Of a stretch of 64,000 bases of DNA, positions 52,060 to 60,800 are shown in pieces (position 1 is the stretch's first letter; the number at the start of each line of letters is the position of its first letter). Origin of the DNA: JAJPKK01 sp963824905 (GTDB lineage Bacteria > Pseudomonadota > Alphaproteobacteria > Rhizobiales > Xanthobacteraceae). The position numbers and the translations under genes are program-made. The stretch spans positions 62,001 to 126,000 of the forward strand of contig CAWGRH010000003.1 of the NCBI GenBank assembly GCA_963824905.1, given 5' to 3'. The notes beneath the pieces were generated by a model. The model saw nothing but the letters and a program-made list of their open reading frames with translations. It was not told the DNA's origin and did no database searches.

Positions 52060-52813
52060 CGCGAAGAACCTCCGAAACCTGCGGCACCCGCTTCTTGCGT
52101 CGGACCAGCCACCACACCCCCATCAGATCGAGAATGCCGACCCACAGCCGGTCCCACATTCCGTAGTTCGAGGTGCCGGTGAGGCGCGGGCGATCGACCA
52201 CGTCGACATAGGCGACGCGGTAACCGTCGCGCCGCACCAGCGCCGGCAGAAAACGATGCAGGCCGTCGAAGTACGGCAACGCCAGGAAGATGTCGCGGCG
52301 CACCGCCTTGAGGCCGCAGCCGGTATCGCGGGTGCCGTCACGCAGCACGGCGCCGCGCACCGTATTGGCGACGCGCGACTGCAACTTCTTGAATCCGGTC
52401 GCCTTGCGACCGACCCGCTGGCCGGCGACGAGGCCGACGGTCGGATCGCGCTCGATCGCTGCGACAAGGGCAGGCAGAAATACCGGGTCGTTCTGGCCGT
52501 CGCCGTCGAGCGTCACCACGACCGGAGCGCGCGCGAAGGATGCGCCGCTGCGCACTGCAGCCGACTGGCCACAGGAGACGGCATGAACGACGACACGCAG
52601 GAACGGATGCTCCGCGGCGAGGCGGCGCAGTTCCACCGCTGTATCGTCGGTCGATCCGTCATTGACGTAGACGATCTCGAACGGCACGAGCGGCGCCATG
52701 GCGCGCGCGATCTCGCCGATCAGCGGCGCGACGTTTCCCGCCTCGTTGCGCACGGGCACGACGACCGAAACGCGCGGCGCGGCGCCGGACTGTGGTGCAT
52801 TGGCATCGGTCAT
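52049..52813 (-). CDS. Family 2 glycosyltransferase (polyprenyl-phosphate sugar synthase type)
   Basis: 254 residues. VSVVVPVRNEAGNVAPLIGE, YVNDGSTDDTAVEL and TLDGDGQNDP (the DxD) are GT2 family signatures, and GTRDTGCGLKAVRRD and DRPRLTGTSNYG match dolichol/undecaprenyl-phosphate mannose or ArnC-like enzymes. It would load a sugar on undecaprenyl phosphate for the ArnT-like transferase encoded upstream in the operon. ATG 52813. Confidence 0.85.
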   Translation of the reverse strand: MTDANAPQSGAAPRVSVVVPVRNEAGNVAPLIGEIARAMAPLVPFEIVYVNDGSTDDTAVELRRLAAEHPFLRVVVHAVSCGQSAAVRSGASFARAPVVVTLDGDGQNDPVFLPALVAAIERDPTVGLVAGQRVGRKATGFKKLQSRVANTVRGAVLRDGTRDTGCGLKAVRRDIFLALPYFDGLHRFLPALVRRDGYRVAYVDVVDRPRLTGTSNYGMWDRLWVGILDLMGVWWLVRRKKRVPQVSEVLRDAD

Positions 52814-52842
52814 CGGTCTGTCCGGCTTTGCCCCCCGGCCTT

Positions 52843-53691
52843 TTATGGGCCGATCAGCGCCCGGGCAACCCTTTTGATCCGGCCCGGCGACGGGCCCGGA
52901 AGGGCTTTCACCTCGCCGTCGCGGCTGACGACGAAGCCGAGACGGCGCAGCGCAAACCAGTCGCGCACGCACCACGCGCCCAGCGCCCCGACCGCCGCCC
53001 CCGCGATCACATCGCTCACGAAATGTGCGCTCACCGCGATTCGGCTCGCCGCGATGAGGAGCGCAAAGCCCCACAGAAACGGCCGCGCGCGGGGGAACAG
53101 CGCGCCGACTGCGACGAGGGTCGCGAAGGCGGTCGTCGTGTGGCCCGACGGCAGGCTCGCAAAGTCCGGACGCCAATGGAACGGCTCGTAGGCGAAGGGT
53201 CCCGCCGGCGACGGCCGCACCCGGCCGATGAAGCGCTTGATGACGGAGATGAAAAGCCCGGGAACGCCGACGGCGAGGAACACAAATCCGACGCGGGTCG
53301 CGATCATCGCGAGGACACCGCGTGTCATGTGGTCGAGGGACGGCGACGCGACGAGCGCGATCATCGCGACGAGCGCGCCGGTCGGCACCAGCACCCAGCC
53401 GGAGCGGCCGAAGTCGGTGATCGCGTAGAACGCGTCGATGACCCCCACCGGCAGCCGGAGCGCCAGCCGATAGGCCCGCTCATCGACAAGAAACATCGAG
53501 GCCACCACGGCGATACAGGCGAGGATGGCGATGACGCGGTAACGCTGTCGTGCTCCGACGAGTTGCGCGGGAGAAAGGACCGGCAACCTCAACAGCAGAG
53601 TGAGTGCATTGCGCGCGTTCTCAACGATCGCCTGCGCCCGATCCGCGACCGTGAGACCGGCGGGCGCATCCGCTCGCGGGGACACCGTCAT
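52843..53691 (-). CDS. PAP2-family phosphatase
   Basis: 282 residues, about six hydrophobic helices. KRFIGRVRPSP, LPSGHTTTAFA and SRIAVSAHFVSDVIAGAAVG are the three catalytic motifs of PAP2 lipid phosphatases, all present. Related enzymes are LpxE/LpxF, which remove lipid A phosphates, and undecaprenyl pyrophosphatases. Here it lies between ArnT and GT2 genes and overlaps the ArnT stop by ATGA (53691), which points to lipid A. Confidence 0.85.
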   Translation of the reverse strand: MTVSPRADAPAGLTVADRAQAIVENARNALTLLLRLPVLSPAQLVGARQRYRVIAILACIAVVASMFLVDERAYRLALRLPVGVIDAFYAITDFGRSGWVLVPTGALVAMIALVASPSLDHMTRGVLAMIATRVGFVFLAVGVPGLFISVIKRFIGRVRPSPAGPFAYEPFHWRPDFASLPSGHTTTAFATLVAVGALFPRARPFLWGFALLIAASRIAVSAHFVSDVIAGAAVGALGAWCVRDWFALRRLGFVVSRDGEVKALPGPSPGRIKRVARALIGP

Positions 53692-55412
53692 CGGTCCCGC
53701 TCCGAGCGGTAGGTCCTGATGAAAACCGGCCGGCCGCCGCTGATGTTGTAGCCCTCGACGCGCGGGCCGGAGGAATAGCGCAGCCCCAACGCGTCGGCGC
53801 GTTGTGAGAACGACCGCTCCTGGCTGCGCTCGATCAGGGCAAAGCGGCAGCGCCCGCCATTGAGGAAATCGGCCGCGCTCGCGCCGTCGCCGTGCTTGAG
53901 GTCGGTGCCGGCGAGAAACACGAGGCTCGGCTCGTGATAGCCGGCGGTGACCGTGCTGGGATACGGACAATCGGTGCTGTGGACGTAGTCCGCGAGCGGC
54001 ACCGCCGGAAACAGGCTGCCGATCTTGGCGAACGTCAGCGCATAGGCCGCGACCGACAGCAGGATCGACGCGGCCGCCGCGCGCACCAGCGCCGCCTCCG
54101 CGCCGTCGATGCGATAGAGCGTCCACGCGAACAGCGCGAAGATCGCCGCGGCGGCGGCAAAGGCCCAGCTCGGCAATCCGAGCCGCTGGCCGATATAGAC
54201 GTTGAGCGCGATGAGCCCGAGCCCCACCGCCGCCGTGAGGATGAACCACCAGATCGTCCCGCGCTCGAGCCACCGGTTGCGCGACAGCGATCCGCTGTCG
54301 ATCACCCCGACGATCAGGATGGCGATGGCGGGATAGAGCGGCAGCACATAATGCGGCAGCTTGGTCGGAACGAGCTCGAACACGATCCACGAGGGGATGA
54401 GCCAAACGAGCAGAAACTTCGCCCCGGGGTCGCTGCGGGCGCGCCAGACAGCGGGCGCCGCGAGCCCTGCCAGCATCGCGCCCGGGAAGAACGTCACCCA
54501 GAACAGCACGAAATAGAAGCCGGGCGGCACCCCGTGGCTTTCCTGACCGCTCTCGACCTTGGCCAGGAGGTCGTGGCCGACCGCCTCGACGAAGAAGCTG
54601 TCTCCGCTTTTGAGGATGATCGCGATGAACCACGGCAGCACCAGCGCGAGCACCCAGACCGCGCCGAGCGCCGGCCTCAACCGCAGAAGCCATGCCGCAG
54701 AGCGGTCGGTCACCGCGAGCGCAACGATGGCCAGGCCGGCGATCATTACGATCAGCGGGCCCTTGATCAGAATGCCGAACGCCATCGCGGTCCAGAAAAT
54801 GGCGGCGGTGGCCAGCGGGTGAATGTTTGTGCTGCGCTCGCCCTGGCCGGCGAGATAGGCGCGCGCCATCGCGCCCATCGCGGCGACCACGGTGAAGGTG
54901 AGAACCGCATCGGTCTTGGCGAGGCGCGCCTCGACACCGAGGAGGATCGATGTCGCCATGAGGAGCCCAGCGAGAAACGCGGCGCGGCGCGACACGAAAG
55001 CGAGCGCGGCCCAATAGGTCCCGAGCACGACGCCGATCGCCCCGATCAGCGAGGGGATGCGATAGAGCCAGATGCGCAGGCGCGCCTTCGGCAGCCCCGC
55101 CGCCTCGGCGAGTTCGACCACCGCGGCCTGGAGCCAATAGATGCCGACCGGCTTCTTGTAACGGGTCTCCTCCTGGAAGCGGATGTCGACGTAGTCGCCG
55201 GTCTCGATCATCTGCTTGGTCGCCTGGGCGAACCGCGCCTCGTCGCGGTCGACCGGCGGGACATGAAAGAACCCGGGCAGGAAGGCGAAGAGCGCCACCA
55301 CCACCAGCATGGCGACGGCGCGCGCATGGGTTCCGGTCGCAAAATCCACCGCGCCCGCGGTCCAGGCGTCGCCATAACGTCTGCGCGGCTTCGGCTCGCT
55401 GATGACCGTCAT
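53688..55412 (-). CDS. ArnT-like membrane glycosyltransferase (GT39/GT83)
   Basis: 574 residues, about twelve membrane helices. PVDRDEARFAQATKQMIETG near residue 50 is the catalytic acidic loop of ArnT/PMT enzymes, IRFQEETRYKKPVGIYWLQA the classic ArnT substrate loop, and PTKLPHYVLPLYPA another family block. It transfers a sugar from undecaprenyl phosphate to lipid A or other acceptors at the outer face of the inner membrane. The C-terminal ~150 residues form a soluble periplasmic domain. ATG 55412 is the likely start. First gene of a four-gene operon (ArnT, PAP2, GT2, LpxB-N). Confidence 0.85.
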   Translation of the reverse strand: MTVISEPKPRRRYGDAWTAGAVDFATGTHARAVAMLVVVALFAFLPGFFHVPPVDRDEARFAQATKQMIETGDYVDIRFQEETRYKKPVGIYWLQAAVVELAEAAGLPKARLRIWLYRIPSLIGAIGVVLGTYWAALAFVSRRAAFLAGLLMATSILLGVEARLAKTDAVLTFTVVAAMGAMARAYLAGQGERSTNIHPLATAAIFWTAMAFGILIKGPLIVMIAGLAIVALAVTDRSAAWLLRLRPALGAVWVLALVLPWFIAIILKSGDSFFVEAVGHDLLAKVESGQESHGVPPGFYFVLFWVTFFPGAMLAGLAAPAVWRARSDPGAKFLLVWLIPSWIVFELVPTKLPHYVLPLYPAIAILIVGVIDSGSLSRNRWLERGTIWWFILTAAVGLGLIALNVYIGQRLGLPSWAFAAAAAIFALFAWTLYRIDGAEAALVRAAAASILLSVAAYALTFAKIGSLFPAVPLADYVHSTDCPYPSTVTAGYHEPSLVFLAGTDLKHGDGASAADFLNGGRCRFALIERSQERSFSQRADALGLRYSSGPRVEGYNISGGRPVFIRTYRSERDR

Positions 55413-55622
55413 TCGTCGCCCCGGCGCCCCGCTCCTCATCCCTGCAGCGAACCTGCAGGGAAATGCGAGTCCCTTCAACCCGTTAGAGTCGATCTTTCAC
55501 GGTCGACTACGGGCCGGCCCGCCCCTCGTGCTAACCGCAGGCAGAACATTAAGAAATTCCGCCCGGCGTGGGAAGGCTCTGCGGCACCTTGCCCTCCACA
55601 TCGCCAACCTTGTCCGCGGTTT
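55413..55622. other. Promoter region between pbpC and the ArnT operon
   Basis: About 210 bases, no gene supported. The ArnT promoter must lie here; pbpC ends at 55623 on the same strand. Confidence 0.4.
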
Positions 55623-57728
55623 CTATTGCAATCGCACGACGATGCTGTCGGTTGCGCCCTTGGCATCCATCACGGTGAGCCGCACGAAGCCCGGCCCGTC
55701 CGGCTGATAGAACAGCGTGCGCTTTGCCGTGGCGTTCTCGAGCGGAACGCCGTTCGCGAGCACGGTGAGCGGCAGAGCGCCTCCGGAAATCTTCACCGCC
55801 AGCGGATCGACCGATCCGGCTTCAGCGGTGAGCTCGAGACGCGCACCGTTCGGCGGGAACATGATCTTTGGCGCCGGCTCGCTGCCCTCGCTCGGCAGGC
55901 CGACCGGGCGGAAGCGCTGCAGCGGCAACGGCAGCTTGGCATTCGCCGCGATCAGCGCGCCGCGTGGCGCGTGTGGCAGCGGCGAAATCGTCTTTCCCGA
56001 CCGCGCAAACGCATCGAACAGGATCGGCGCCGCCGCAGCGCGGCCAACGAGGCCCGGCACCGGCGCGCCGTCGGGACGGCCGACCCAGACGCCGATCGTA
56101 CGCTTGCCGTCGAAGCCGACCGACCAGGCGTCGCGATAGCCGTAGCTGGTGCCGGTCTTGAAGGCGATGCGGCCGGCCGGAGCATTCTCCGGCGGTGGCG
56201 TGCCCAGCAGGACGTTGCCGACATACCAGGCCGCCACCGGCTCCATCAGCCGTGCCATTTCCGGCGCTCCATCGCGAAGTGGCGCGCCATCCGCCGGCAA
56301 CGCCGCCGGCATGCGCTCGGTGAGCGGAACCGTGGTGCCCAGCCGCGCGAGGCCGGCGTAGAGCCGCACGAGATCGGAGAGTCGCACGCCGACACCGCCG
56401 AGGCCCATGGCGAGCCCCGGCACCTCCCCTTTGGGAAGCACGAGGTCGCCGCCGGCTTGGCGCAGCCGCGCGGTGAAGCGGCCGGCGCCGATCTTGTCGA
56501 GCACGGCGACCGCCGGGACGTTGAGCGACATCTGCAGTGCCTTGCGCACCGCGACCGTGCCTTGGAAGCTGAGGTCGAAGTTTTCCGGCGCATAGCTGCC
56601 GTAGCGCACCGGGCGATCCTCGATCAGCGTCTCGGGATGAACGATTCCGTCCTCGAAGCCTAATCCGTAGATGAAGGGCTTGAGCGTCGACCCCGGCGAG
56701 CGCACGGCATTGGTCATGTCGACCTGGCCGGCGCGCCGATCCTCGAAATAGCCGGCGGAGCCGACCCGGGCGAGCACCTCGCCGCTTGCATGATCGACGG
56801 CGAGAATCGCGACCGAGACGTCGGGCCCAAGCGAGCGAGCGCGCTCCCGTGCGAGTGCCTCGAGGCTCGCCTGCCACGTGCCATCGATGCTCAGGCGGAT
56901 GAGCGAACGGCGCGGCTGCGCTGACACCGCTTCATCGGCCGCGTGGGCGGCGAGCATCGGCATCGGCGTGCGTCCGGCCGGCACGGGCTCGGCTTTGGCT
57001 TGCACGATCTCGGTGTCGGCGAACAGGCCGCTCCAAGCGACGCGGTCGAGCACGCGGTCGCGCGCGCGGCGTGCCGCCTCGGCGGAACGGTCGGGGCGCC
57101 GCGCCTCAGGCGATTGCGGCAACGCGACGAGCAGGGCCGACTCGCCGAGGGTCAACCGCCGCGGCTCCTTGCCGAAGTAAGCGAGCGAGGCGGCACGGAT
57201 GCCTTCGAGATTGCCGCCATAGGGCGCGAGGCTCAGGTAAAGGGCGAGCACCTCGTCCTTGGTGAGCGCGCCTTCGAGCTCGACGGCGCGCGCCATCTGG
57301 CGGAGCTTGGCGGCGAGCGAACGCTCGCTGCGCGGCTCGAGGAGGCGGGCCACCTGCATCGTCAGCGTCGACCCGCCGGATACGATGTGGCCGCTCGCAA
57401 GCATCTGCCCCGCGGCGCGCAGCAGGGCGGCAGGATCAATGCCGCCATGGCTACGGAAGCGCTTGTCCTCGTAAGCGATCAGCAGCGCGAGGTAACGCGG
57501 GTCGACGCCGTCGGCCTGCGCCGGCAGTCGCCAGCGGCCTTCGGGGGTCGCGTAGGGCCGCAGCAGCCGCCCGTCGCGATCGACCACCGCGGTGGAGAAT
57601 TCGAGCCGCGTGCCGAGCGGCACCGGGCCGAGCGAATAGATCCAGAGAGCGAAGATGCCGGCGATGAGCAGCATGGCGCCGGCGGCGATCGCCGCTACCG
57701 GCTTCCATCGGCGAGACGTTTGCGTCAT
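55623..57728 (-). CDS. pbpC: Penicillin-binding protein 1C
   Basis: 701 residues, bifunctional peptidoglycan synthase. One N-terminal membrane helix, the glycosyltransferase domain (GT51) with Glu87 in AYEDKRFRSHGG, SGGSTLTMQVARLL and YLSLAPYGGNLEG. The transpeptidase has Ser347 in SPGSTLKPF, the SLN motif in MSLNVPAVA and KTGTSYG. A C-terminal BiPBP_C domain completes the PbpC pattern. ATG 57728 follows AGGAGCAGGGCG. The macroglobulin gene sits just upstream on the same strand, the arrangement seen in E. coli yfhM-pbpC. Confidence 0.95.
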   Translation of the reverse strand: MTQTSRRWKPVAAIAAGAMLLIAGIFALWIYSLGPVPLGTRLEFSTAVVDRDGRLLRPYATPEGRWRLPAQADGVDPRYLALLIAYEDKRFRSHGGIDPAALLRAAGQMLASGHIVSGGSTLTMQVARLLEPRSERSLAAKLRQMARAVELEGALTKDEVLALYLSLAPYGGNLEGIRAASLAYFGKEPRRLTLGESALLVALPQSPEARRPDRSAEAARRARDRVLDRVAWSGLFADTEIVQAKAEPVPAGRTPMPMLAAHAADEAVSAQPRRSLIRLSIDGTWQASLEALARERARSLGPDVSVAILAVDHASGEVLARVGSAGYFEDRRAGQVDMTNAVRSPGSTLKPFIYGLGFEDGIVHPETLIEDRPVRYGSYAPENFDLSFQGTVAVRKALQMSLNVPAVAVLDKIGAGRFTARLRQAGGDLVLPKGEVPGLAMGLGGVGVRLSDLVRLYAGLARLGTTVPLTERMPAALPADGAPLRDGAPEMARLMEPVAAWYVGNVLLGTPPPENAPAGRIAFKTGTSYGYRDAWSVGFDGKRTIGVWVGRPDGAPVPGLVGRAAAAPILFDAFARSGKTISPLPHAPRGALIAANAKLPLPLQRFRPVGLPSEGSEPAPKIMFPPNGARLELTAEAGSVDPLAVKISGGALPLTVLANGVPLENATAKRTLFYQPDGPGFVRLTVMDAKGATDSIVVRLQ

Positions 57729-57782
57729 CGCCCTGCTCCTTTTGAACGTGCGCAATCGTGAAGGTGCCGAACAGGTGGTGCT

Positions 57783-57868
57783 GGGGAGGGGGACGACCTG
57801 ACCCCCCAGTCAGTATTGGTGCCCCCCTCCCGGCGCCCTAAGGCGCCAACCTCCCCCCCAGTGGGAGG
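57783..57868. repeat. Family D-like GC-rich hairpin element
   Basis: GGGGAGGGGGACGACC on the left and CCCCCCTCCC and CCTCCCCCC blocks to the right form inverted pairs; GGCGCC and CCTAAGGCGCC add an inner hairpin. Lies between yfhM and pbpC, so a transcript through both genes would contain it. Confidence 0.65.
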
Positions 57869-57891
57869 CATCCGACCGCTGCCCATAGGTG

Positions 57892-60800
57892 TCAGCGTGC
57901 GGCCGAAACTTCGATCGTCCCCGTGCCTGTGCGGCCGAAACGATCCGGACGATACATGTCCTCCACAAACGCCTGTGGCTGCACATAGGTGCCCGGGGAC
58001 ACCGCGCGAACCACATATGCGACGGTGAACACCGTCGGCGACTTGCTTGTCCGGTCGAACGCTGCGGCGAAGTGATCGTCGCGGAATTCGGAGTACACCG
58101 GTTCGGCGGCATTCTCGATCCAGTCCAGCGTGCCGGTATCGCCAGAGGATACCAAGCGCGGATTGTCGATCTCGAACCCCGCCGGGAGATAATCCGCAAC
58201 TATAATGCGGCCATATTGGGGAACGGATTCGGTGATTTTGAGAACGACCGCAAACCGCTGATTCTGGCTCGCTTTGGCAGGGTTCGCGGGCTTGCCGTCA
58301 AGCGTGAAATAGAGCCTCTCGAGCTTGAAGCCCTTCTCCATCGCTGGCTCCGGCACTACCGGCGCACCGGCAACCGACACCACCGCGCGCACCGGCGCAT
58401 CGCCGGTGTTGCCGATGACGAGCGGCGAAGCGGCGAGTTCGGCAGCGCGGACGCTGCGGTAGAGCGGGCTCTGCCGTCTCTCACCGCCGACGTCGAGCGA
58501 GAGCCGCGCCTGCTTTGCGATCGCACGGGCGGCCAGCACCATCCACGCATTCTCCTGCGTCGATGTCGACTGCGCCTGCTCCCGCGCCGCTTCGACCCGA
58601 TCGACCGCGGTGGCGATGGTCGCCGCAGGCGCCCCGCCTTCGGCCGCCAGCATGACGACCGCAGCGGCATCGCGCAGCGAGGAGCCGTAATCCTCGCGTC
58701 CGGTCTCGAACCGTGGCGGCGGCGCGAGCGCGGCCAGCGCAGCGGCATAGACCCGCTCCGCCCTCACCTGGTCGCCCAGGAGACCGAGCGCGCCGGCGAG
58801 CTGGGCCTTGGCGATCGGCGTTGCGATGTCGCCGAGCTTGGTGTCGGCGATATAACGCAGGTCGCCGACCGGGGCGACGCCGTTGCGGGCGAGCACATAG
58901 AGCGCGTAGCTCAGGTCGCGCCCGCCGTTCTTCGCCGGTTCCGCAGCGTTGGAGACGAAGTTGCGCAAGCGATCGAGCGCAAGCCTGAAGGCGGTATCCG
59001 GCACGGCGAAGCCGCGCTCGCGCGCCCGGGTCAGGAAGTCCGTGACGTAGGCATCGAGCCAGGCGTCGTCGCCGCCGACCGACCACAGGCCGAACGCGCC
59101 GTTCGAGCCCTGCCGCGCCAGCAGGCGGTCGATCGCATCGCGGATGCGCTGGTCGACGCCGGTGTCGAGCGCGAGCTGGGATTCCGCCGCGAGCTCGTTG
59201 ACGTAGAGCAGCGGCAGCGCCCGGCTCGCGATCTGCTCGGAGCAGCCGAACGGATAGCGGTCGAGCGCCTTCAGGAGCGTCGCAACATCGAGCGCCGTCG
59301 ACGGCCCGACCGATACGGCGACGCTGCCGGTACCCGGCACCAGATCGGCGAACATGTCGCCGGAGAGCGTGAGACTCTCGCCCGCGGCGATAGTGCGCAC
59401 CGTGCGCCGCGTGAGCGTGCGGTTCGCCGGCTTGGCCGCCAGCGCGTAGTTGCGCTGGAGCGAGAAATTGCCGGGTCCGGCGATATCGACCTTGAGGTTG
59501 GCGATGCCGGTGCCGGACGCGGTGAGCGGCACCGCGAGACGGTTGCGCTCATGAGCGCCGAGCCGCAGGGCCTGCGACGCTGTCGCGCCGAGCTGCACCG
59601 GGCCGTCGGCTGTTACGGAGACGCGGTAGTCGCCGGCCGCGCCTTCGACGTTGTCGAGGTCGAGCTGCATCGCCGTGCGGTCGCCCGAGAGGACGAAGCG
59701 CGGCAACGTCGCGGTCAGCACGACGGGGTCGCGCACCGTCACGTCGGCGGTGCCGTGGCCCACTTTGTCTTTGGACCAGGCGACCGCCATCAAGCGCACC
59801 GTTCCGGCAAACTCCGGAATGTCGAACGCGACCTCGGCGCGGCCGTCCGTGCCGACGCGGACGATGCCGGAATAGAGCGTCACCGGCGGCTGAGTGGGAG
59901 GGCTGCCTTGCAGCTCCGCCGAAGCGTCGCCGCCACTGCGGATCTGGCCGCGGGTCCCTTGCATGCCGTCGATGAGCTGGCCGTAAAGGTCACGCACCTC
60001 GGCGGCGAGCCGGCGCTGGCCGAGATAGTAGTCGTCGGGCGCCGGCGGCTTGTAGTTCGTCAGGTTGAGGATGCCGACGTCTACGGCGGCGACGACGAGA
60101 CGCGCTTCCTGGCCGGCGAGGCCGTCGATCTGCACGGGAACGCGCATCGTCGTGCTCGGTCGCACGAGCGCCGGCGCGGAGAGATTGACGGCAAGCGTCT
60201 TCGCCTTTCGGTCGATCGCAAACCACTGCACGCCGATGGCGCGGCCGGGCATGCGCTGGGCCGCGGCGTCGAGCGGCCGCAGCAGCGTTGCCACCGCATA
60301 GCCGCCATTACCCCAGTCCTGTCCCACCGGAAGACTGATCCGGTTGGTGCCCGGCTGCACGTCCCGGCTCACCGTCGCGACGACGCGGTCGGCGACGATG
60401 TTCAGCATCACCTTGCCGGCAGTGCGAGCGGTCACGGCGAGCACCATGGTGTCGCCGGGACTGTATTCGGCCTTGTCGAGCGCGGTTTCGAGCAGGTCCG
60501 GCGTATCCGCCGTCGAGTTCGGCATAGAAACCGGAATCGAAGCCGAACGCGGTCGTCGCTGCCGAGCCGTTGGGGCTCGACACTTCCAGGCGATAGCGGC
60601 CCCAGGTCACCGGCAGCGAGATGCGGCCCGGCTTGTCGGCCGCGACGTCGACGGTACCGTCGGCGATGCGCCGCGTGCGCTTGATCGGCTCGAAATTCCA
60701 GATGCCGTCCTGGCGATACCATTGATAACGCGTCTCGACCTTGAGGAGCTCGTAGCGCAGGCCGGCGCGCCCGAGCGCCCTTCCGTCCGGGGCGACGAGC

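Noticed and set aside
53892..56663. Long plus-strand open frame (923 residues)
   Set aside because: Antisense to ArnT and PbpC; composition is Arg/Glu-rich and featureless, typical of high-GC shadow frames.
626..57868. CRISPR array
   Set aside because: Repeats are dispersed paired-arm elements with unequal spacing, not short regularly spaced direct repeats.
57889..60684. Very long open frame (931 residues) on the plus strand
   Set aside because: It is the antisense shadow of yfhM: Arg/Glu/His-rich, no family match, while the opposite strand carries the thioester and propeller-like MG domains.
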